DNA of 64,000 bases. Origin: Fagopyrum homotropicum. Its lineage: Eukaryota; Streptophyta; Magnoliopsida; Caryophyllales; Polygonaceae. Positions 57,061 to 64,000 of the stretch are shown here, one piece after another (position 1 is the first letter of the stretch; each line of letters opens with the position of its first letter). A program made the translations under genes and the position numbers. A model generated the notes under the pieces. It did not search any database. It was not told the DNA's origin and saw nothing but the letters and a program-made list of their open reading frames with translations. Location: positions 17,762,001 to 17,826,000 of the forward strand of contig BSWB01000008.1 in NCBI GenBank assembly GCA_033239125.1, given 5' to 3'.

Positions 57061-59515
57061 AATTAAATGACCGGAAATAATTTACGTACATTAAAATAAG
57101 AATAAAAATAAGTTATAAAATACGGAATTTAATTCCGTATTTTTATAATTTCCGCACGCAAATAACGAGTTGCGTATCCGTATTTGCGGTCACATAGCGG
57201 ACCGGGTGTGGGCCACTACAAAGCCCAATTTAGCAGCCCATTTAATTAACTTCTAACCCTAATTAAAATTAACCTATCCTACTCTAATTACCCTAACCAC
57301 AAACTGCGTCCCCATCTCTCTTCTGGACATCGACGATCGGCAGCTTTTGGATCTCCCTCCCTCTCGCGCGACTGGATCAGCAGCAGGCCGCAGCCACCGG
57401 TACGCCACCGAGCCGCCACCGAGCCGCGCCGCTCTCCGCCGACCGCCGCAGTAGGTCCAGTAAGTTCGTGCCTCCCTTCTCTTCACCCTTCCTTCTCTCG
57501 ATTCCGGGATCGTTAACCACCGCGCCTTCTCTCGGCCTGCAGTAGCACTGCCACCGGACCACCGTCTTCTCCGACGCCGAAGCCAGGGCCGCCGCAGGAG
57601 CCGCCTCGCATCGCCTTAATCCTGGTAAGCAGCCGCCTTCTTCTTCCTCGTCATTCCCTTCTCGAACCAGCCCACAACTCACCTTCTTCGATCGTAGTGA
57701 CCGACCTTTCCGGTGCTAACCCGGACACTAAACGCGTCGAGCCACTGTAGGAGTCCAAGGCGGGAAGAACGGTGCAACGACGAACCAGTTGAGACCCTAC
57801 GAGCCATCTTGCGGAACCGAACCGGACTGGGCTCCTTCGAATACGTAACGAGGCTGTAGACGGTGCGTGTATCCCTCATTTGTATATTTACACGTATATC
57901 ACACCTGTTGGAATTATGGTGAAGTGAAATTGTGAATTCATATGTATATATATGCGTAAAGATGGACAGTAGAGAGGTGCTGATGGGTGAATCCTTTCCC
58001 CTGCAGTGTGTGTATATATGTATAGAGAGTGACAAGTATAAAGGGGCATAAAGGTGTATATATACAAGTACTGCATTAAAATGTTGAGAAGAACGTGAGT
58101 GGAAGATGTGAGTTAGTTGAATAGGTTGAAATTGAGTATATATATATATATACCTAGGATACATATAAGTACATATATATTCAGTCACGGAAGGTTAACG
58201 GGAGCGAGTGTAAGCCGAGTACATAAATATACATATATATATATATTATATAAAAGTATACTTACGAGTTTAAGTAGGTGAAATATTAAAGTATGTGAAT
58301 TTATATATGTATATCTAAATACCTAAGAATTTCGGATGTTATATTTTTGGAAGGAAAGTTAGTATGAAGGGAAGTATGTATGTATATATATATACAGATA
58401 TTTAGATATATATATAAGATTAGTAAATACCCGAAAATGAAGTAATGTAATCCCAGATGACGAGTAGACGAGAGTAATTTTTATAACCTTAGTAAACTAT
58501 TTTGGAAGTAACCTTAAATTAGAAAGGTGTTCCAAAAGAAATATTAGAGGTCAAGAAGTGACCCGGAGAATTATCTACACTAAGGGTAAAACGGTCTTTT
58601 ACCGTATGAGAATCGTTCTTTCCGTAATTCCTTCGCATGAGGTTGGACATAGAAAGGTGATTTTGATACACATGCCTTCATTGACAGGCACTTGAGTTAC
58701 ACGAGTACGGACTATCTGAGGAGTGTTAGAGTGTTTTGACTCAGGTAAGTCCTTGCGACTTACTTAGCTAGTTTCTGAGTGTTAGTTGAGTGATAGTAGT
58801 GGTGTGTGCTATTGCTTGATTTAATAATAATAACTTGCTAGGACGACTGTTTTTACGTTTAAGGCCCAAGTGTATGTATAACGGGCCGTGACATCACTGC
58901 CCAGCTCTGACAAGAGACTGGGAGGTTCTCTATACCCAGACCATGCAGGTACAAGGTGAGGTGCATCGGATCCATTCCTGATGGTTACACGGGGGCGGAG
59001 GCGAGGTTTGGGAATCCCTCGTGTCACAAAATAAGTATCACTAGAGTGAATGAGTAAAGTAAAGCAAGATAATAAAACAGACTTGTTTGAAAGCATGCTG
59101 AGTGTTTATGTTTATCTGAGTGTGTTTGTGCTGCTATTATTCTGCTAATATTTAGATAACTAGCTAACGGTTCTTGTTGTTGTTGTTTTAGATTTACCGC
59201 AGGTTAGATCAGCAGCTGAGTGATCCGGAAGTAGTGGTCAGCCGGGTCTCCGTACTCCTTAGAGTGGGGTTGGGGTTGTTTGTCTTTCCTTTCTTTTGGT
59301 TAAGACAGTTGTTCTTTTCTTTTGTTTAAGTACCGTAGGCTGCTAGACAGTGTTGCATTCATTACTCTAAAAACATGGTTTTTATGAATTTCGGTTTCTT
59401 TATTTGTGTCTTGTTGCAAGATCCTAGTATTGTTGTTGTCAAACTGAGGTCGGGACCCATTGTTTGGTCCTAACCAGTAATACTCCGAGTTCTGAGAATT
59501 CGGGGTGTTACAACA

Positions 59516-59532
59516 TGGTATCAAAGCTCTAG
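59516..59532 (+). other. E3 primer binding site
   Basis: TGGTATCAAAGCTCTAG, three bases after the LTR, close to the initiator tRNA-Met complement with substitutions. Confidence 0.82.
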
Positions 59533-59782
59533 GTTGGCAACAATGGCACTTGAAATCTTCTGAAAGACCGAATAAATTTTAAGCAGAACCCGAAAAGGGA
59601 TCTGAGTTTTAACAAGAAAATTTTTGGTTTTAAATGCATGTATAGTCTGGTTGGGAATAGAAAAGTACGGCTGACCACCACTACTACCGCGGATCTCAGT
59701 ATGCTTAGTTGGACTTTAGGTTACTGTAGTTGGACTTTTGGACTTTCAGCTAGTAGTAATTATAGTTTTTATTCTTGCACAG

Positions 59783-61210
59783 ATGGCACGTACTAGAGCT
59801 ACGCTAGCTACTGGTCGAGGCAGAGGTCGTCCACCTCTCCCTCCAGCGGGACCAGGTAGGGGAGATAGGACCCCTACCGTTAGAGGACGCGGCCGTGGAG
59901 GTAGACCCCCACTAGCCTGAGGTCGAGGTCGAGCTCCACGAGAGGATCCCCCAGCAGTGATCATGCCAGAGGCTGGAGTGGAGGAAGTAGCTGAGAGTGT
60001 TGGTCCTGAGGTCAGGAACGAGACCATTGCTAGGTCTGGAGCACAGAGAGCACGTTCGACAAAGTCAGGGCGTGTTTCCATTGGAGCGACTGAGTATAGA
60101 GAGTACCGAGCCTATGTTGAGCGTAGGGAGGAGGCTGCTAGGACAGAGAGACTTACCCAGGTACCACCAGTACCGGTTAGATCTGTCCAGGTGACACAGG
60201 AAGCGCCTCAGGTGCCAGCTGTACTTGAGAGGAGAGTTGTGGCTGATAGAGCGCCTATTGGGACTAGAGCACCAAGGCTAGATGAGTGGTTGAAGGCTTT
60301 CAACTCTCAGAAGGTCCCCTCATATAATGGAGAGATAGGATTGGAGGTGGAGCACTGGATTGGGCAGGTAGAGACTGCGTTAGAGGCAATACGCTGCCCA
60401 GAGGATCGGCAGGTAGACTTGGTGCAGACTTGCTTCACTGGAGATGCTCATTCCTGGTGGCGGACCATGCGTAGTCGAGTCACCAGTTGGGAGCAGATGA
60501 GGAGCATTGTTAGAGACAGATACTGCCCTGTTTCGTTGAGGAGAGAGAAATTCCAGGACTTCATTGAGGCTGGATTTGAGGACGTCCCGATCGCTGCTGC
60601 CATCAAGAAGTTCCAGAAGGAACTGACACTGCTTGGACCAGCTGCACCTCCTGAGGAGCAGCATGTCTATCTCTTTTCTCGGAGATTGAGAGAGAGTACC
60701 CGTTCCTATCTGGCAGGATTTCGCTGTGAGACTCTGTCAGACTATCAGGATAGAGCATCTGCTTATGAGAGAGACAGACCAGTGTCGAGGAGAGCTGCTC
60801 AGTCAGACAGGCCGGATAAGCGGCAGAGGACAGGTTATGCTAGTGGTAGTTCAGGAGTAGCTGCTTTTGGACGGGGACAGACTCAGGGACGACAGAGTCA
60901 TACAGCTACTGGTCAGACTTCAGCTGGTGGCTTGCAGTGCCACAACTACAATAGCTATGGGCATATCCGATCAAACTACACGAAGCCAGCAGTGACTTAC
61001 TTCCAGTGCGGTAAGATTGGACATAGAGCTGCCTTCTGCCGTCAGGGCAAGGCTCCATCTCAGCAGGGTTCTTCTCCTGCAGGCTTATTAGGGAGTGTAC
61101 AGAGACCGCCACAGTATCGGACTCCTAGTCAGCAGCAGCAGTACAGAGCTCCTAGTCAGCAGCAGTCTTACCGGGCTCCAGGACACACACCCCCACAGAG
61201 TTCTATGTAG
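59783..61210 (+). pseudogene. E3 gag (one internal stop)
   Basis: ATG 59783 opens MARTRATLATGRGRGRP, a basic Gly/Arg/Pro-rich start also used by E1. TGA at 59918-59920 interrupts it in an Arg/Gly-rich stretch; the frame then runs to TAG 61208-61210 (475 codons in all). Gag core: WIGQVETALEAIRCPEDR, WWRTMRSRV, YLFSRRLRESTRSYLAGF. The two zinc knuckles are damaged: CHNYNSYGHIRSNY and YFQCGKIGHRAAFC have three Cys replaced by Tyr, each a G-to-A change, so nucleic-acid binding is probably lost. A Gln-rich tail (SQQQQYRAPSQQQ) precedes the stop. Confidence 0.88.
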
Positions 61211-64000
61211 GGATCAGGTCGGGGCAGAGGACGTGGTAGTGTGACTGATACTAGAGGAGCTCAGGCACGAGTGTTTGAGTTGAGAGATGCTGATCAGCCA
61301 GATGCACCGACTGCCACAGGTACGATCCAGATTCATGACTTACCTGTACGAGTTTTATTTGATACGGGTGCTACACACTCCTTCATATCCGATGCATGCG
61401 TAGATAGGTTGTCCTTAGCTACTGTAGAGGGGATACCTTTTATGATAGGCTTACCTGATGGGAGTAAGGTAAGAGGGACTAGAGAGATCTTTGGATGTCC
61501 TGTTCGCATGGGAGATCGAGACTGGCTAGTTAATTTTCTAGTCATGCCCTTAGCTCATGAGGATGTCATTTTAGGGATAGACTGGATGAGGAAACACGGA
61601 GCAGTCTTAGACATTGGTAAGAGGACAGTGACCGTTGCCACGGAGGAGGGCCATAGGGTAATATTCCGAGGTTGGGACCTCGGAAAGTCAGGTACAGTTA
61701 TCAGTGCAGTGAGAGCAGCGAGACTGATAGCCCAGGGTTGCGAAGCCTTCTGGTGTTATGCCATGAAGGAAAGCAAGAGCCTGACTATAGAGGAGATACC
61801 TGTTGCATGCGAGTTTGCAGAGGTATTCAGTGACGACCTGCCAGGGCTACCCCCACAGAGGAGCGTTGATTTCAGCATTGACTTGGAGCCGGGCACGAGA
61901 CCTATCTCGAAGGCCCCGTACCGTATGGCACCTATAGAGCTGCTTGAGCTGAAGAAGCAGTTAGAGGAGCTGGCAGAGAAGGGTTTTATACGCCCCAGTG
62001 TGTCTCCTTGGGGTGCGCCAGTGTTGTTTGTGAAGAAGAAGGACGGATCGATGAGGCTGTGCATAGACTACAGAGAGCTGAACAAAGTAACCATCAAGAA
62101 CAAGTATCCACTGCCACGCATAGATGATCTGTTGGACCAGTTGCATGGAGCGTCCGTGTTCTCGAGGATAGACTTGAGGTCATGTTACCACCAGTTGAGG
62201 GTGAGAGATCAGGACATACCTAAGACGGCATTCCGGACTAGGTATGGTCATTATGAGTTCGTAGTGATGCCATTCGGGCTCACTAATGCACCAGCGGTGT
62301 TCATGGAGTTGATGAATGGGATATTCATTGACTTCTTAGACCAGTTTGTAGTGGTCTTCATTGACGACATCCTAGTCTACTCTAGGAGTCGGGAGGAGCA
62401 TGCCGGACACTTGAGGACAGTACTGCAGATTCTACAGGATAGCCAGCTATATGCTAAGCTATCCAAGTGTGAGTTTTGGATGTCAGAGGTGGCTTTCTTA
62501 GGTCACGTGGTGACTGCTGAGGGTATTAAGGTCGATCCGGCGAAGATCGAGTCAGTGTCTTCTTGGCAACCTCCTAAGAATGTTAAGGAGGTTCGCAGCT
62601 TTCTAAGTTTAGCAGGTTACTACCGCCGGTTTGTAGAAGGGTTCTCTTTGATTGCCCGACCACTTACTTGTCTTCTGAGGAAGACCACTCGGTTTGTCTG
62701 GTCTGAGCCGTGTCAGCAGAGTTTTGAGGAGCTGAAGAGGAGATTGACGTCCGCTCTGATTTTAGCACAACCTGAGGGTATTGATGACTTTGTGGTATAC
62801 AGTGATGCATCCAAGCTGGGCTTGGGGTGTGTTTTGATGCAGAGGGGTAAGGTCATAGCCTATGCGTCTCGACAGTTGAAGACGTATGAGGAGAACTACC
62901 CCACACATGATCTAGAGTTGGCTGCAGTAGTCCATGCTCTTAAGATCTGGCGTCACTATCTTTATGGAGCGACATGTCAGATCTTTACAGACCACAAGAG
63001 TCTGAAGTACATATTCACTCAGAGAGAGTTGAATAATCGTCAGAGGCGGTGGTTAGAGTTGATCAAGGACTTCGACCTTGAGATCCTTTACCACCCCGGA
63101 AAGGCGAATGTGGTAGCTGATGCTTTGAGCCGGAAGACGCCTAGAGAGAGGGTGATAGCCCGGTTGATAGTACAGCCACAGTTGCAGAGGGACTTGGCTT
63201 GGTTGGAGATAGAGGTTCAGTTTCCCGATATTGATGGTCAGTTGTCTACCATGGAGTTACTTCCTGATCTGTTGGATGAGATCCGACAGAAGCAGGAGAC
63301 TTGCCCTACTTTGATCAGGATCCGAGACAGAATGTCTCGAGATGAGGCCCCGCAGTTTACTATTGGTGCAGATGGAGTGATGAGACGCCAGGATCGCGTT
63401 TGTGTACCGTCAGACAGTGAGTTGAGACAGAGGATACTAGGTGAGGCTCATGCTACCCCATACTCAGTACATCTTGGAGCGAGTAAGATGTACAAGGATG
63501 TGAGACGGTCCTTCTGGTGGGGTGGTTTGAAGCCCGATGTGACTCGATATGTAGCTCAGTGCGCGACCTGCCAGCAGGTCAAGATTGAGCACCGTAGGTC
63601 TGGAGGAGAGCTCCACCCACTTCCAGTACCACAGTGGAAGTGGGAGGATATATCTATGGATTTTGTCACTGGTTTGAGACTCAGCAGAGGATTTGATGCT
63701 ATTTGGGTAGTGGTAGACCGCCTGACGAAGACCGCACGTTTCATTCCGATTAAGGAAACGTGGCCGGTGAGTCGTCTGGCTGAGGAGTTCACCAGGCACA
63801 TTGTGAGACTCCATGGGGTACCGAGGACTATTGTCTCTGACAGAGATGGACGTTTTACCTCGAGATTTTGGCAGCAGGTACATACTGCTTTGGGTATGAG
63901 TCTCCACTTCACTACAGCCTATCACCCCCAGACAGACGGACAGTCTGAGCGGACCATTCAGACCTTAGAGGACATGCTTCGGGCGTGTGTACTTGATTGG
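61211..64000 (+). CDS. E3 pol, continuous frame (protease, RT, RNase H, integrase), partial
   Basis: 930 codons without a stop, in the same frame as gag after its TAG, leaving the window in integrase. Protease motif DTGATHSFI (61361 onward). Reverse transcriptase with LCIDYRELNKVTIKNKYP, YGHYEFVVMPFGLTNAP and catalytic FIDDILVYS (62357 onward). RNase H with VVYSDASKLGLG and LEILYHPGKANVVADALS. Integrase with the zinc-binding part (WWGGLKPDVTRYVAQCATCQ), catalytic Asp at 63659-63661 and in VSDRDGRFTS (63839-63841), and Glu in QSERTIQ (63947-63949). All catalytic residues that can be checked are present. The chromodomain expected for Tekay lies beyond the window. The continuous frame is easily missed because it is open at the window edge. 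Confidence 0.92.

Larger units (their letters stand above)
56044..59512 (+). repeat. E3 5' LTR
   Basis: Starts TGTAACGCACC and ends TCGGGGTGTTACA, followed by the primer binding site. It holds a (TA)n tract, a perfect hairpin (57024-57060), two GC-rich stretches (56520-56800, 57300-57720) and the core shared with E1 and E2 (58860-59040). The 3' LTR is not in the window, so the start rests on the TGTAACGC end and family resemblance. Confidence 0.82.
56044..64000 (+). mobile_element. E3: Ty3/gypsy Tekay-type chromovirus, 5' part
   Basis: A 3.47 kb 5' LTR (56044-59512), a primer binding site, gag and pol follow in order. The element leaves the window within integrase. Pol has no stop or frameshift from 61211 to the window edge, so this is the least damaged retroelement here. 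The 3' LTR and target duplication are not visible. Confidence 0.92.

Noticed and set aside
57679..58188. 169-codon minus-strand open frame in the E3 LTR
   Set aside because: It is made largely of TATATA-derived Tyr/Ile/Thr residues and lies antisense in a promoter-type region; no domain.
63464..63925. Minus-strand open frames over E3 pol
   Set aside because: They are shadows of the integrase frame on the other strand.

Overview
The window is nuclear DNA of a flowering plant, most likely a eudicot. It is AT-rich, has spliceable introns, initiator-tRNA-Met primer binding sites, Tekay-type Ty3/gypsy elements with a chromodomain, MULE transposons and a Helitron. It looks like a gene-poor block of nested transposons around one apparently intact host gene, an Agenet/ENT chromatin-reader gene on the minus strand (coding exons at 25015-25422 and 23856-24653). 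No rRNA, tRNA or CRISPR locus was seen.

Layout. 1-960: tail and LTR of a Ty1/copia element. 1989-16650: a decayed autonomous-type MULE with a plus-strand plant-mobile-domain (PMD) gene and a convergent minus-strand transposase gene that continues into an OTU-like cysteine-protease domain. The OTU part is split by a complete but decayed Tekay retrotransposon, E1 (5038-14328, TSD ggaac). 16733-16863: a strong hairpin. 18240-21700: mostly non-coding. 21701-22734: a Harbinger-like element with a MULE-type MITE nested in it. 23856-26200: the host gene. 26200-27340: AT-rich spacer.

27961-55754 is the most unusual part. It holds four related elements (A, B, C, D) that I interpret as Pack-MULEs of one family. 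Each has one plain end and one end carrying a long array of a 14-16 bp unit built on CATACCAGAATTT. At least three carry pieces of host genes: A a wall-associated/LRK10-like receptor ectodomain (GUB_WAK), C a pentatricopeptide-repeat gene and ribosomal protein P0, D a type IA DNA topoisomerase. B has a perfect 9-bp target duplication across 14 kb. Later insertions sit inside them: a Tekay solo LTR in A; a Tat/Athila-like solo LTR in B that was itself hit by a very young Tekay-derived element, E2 (33773-44087); and a deleted Tekay relic in C. An AT-rich repeat R flanks the elements, and one R copy contains a Helitron (46967-47803) whose empty site can be read in another R copy.

56044-64000: Tekay element E3, plus strand, running off the window. 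It has a 3.5 kb LTR, a gag with one internal stop, and an uninterrupted pol reading frame to the window edge. In E1 and E3 gag and pol lie in the same frame, separated by a single stop at about the same place.

E3 is the only element here with near-complete coding capacity. It, or relatives elsewhere, could supply proteins for the non-coding but recently moved E2. Boundaries given for LTR elements come from matched LTRs, TG..CA ends and target duplications read directly. Boundaries of the PMD-MULE and the copia LTR are approximate.
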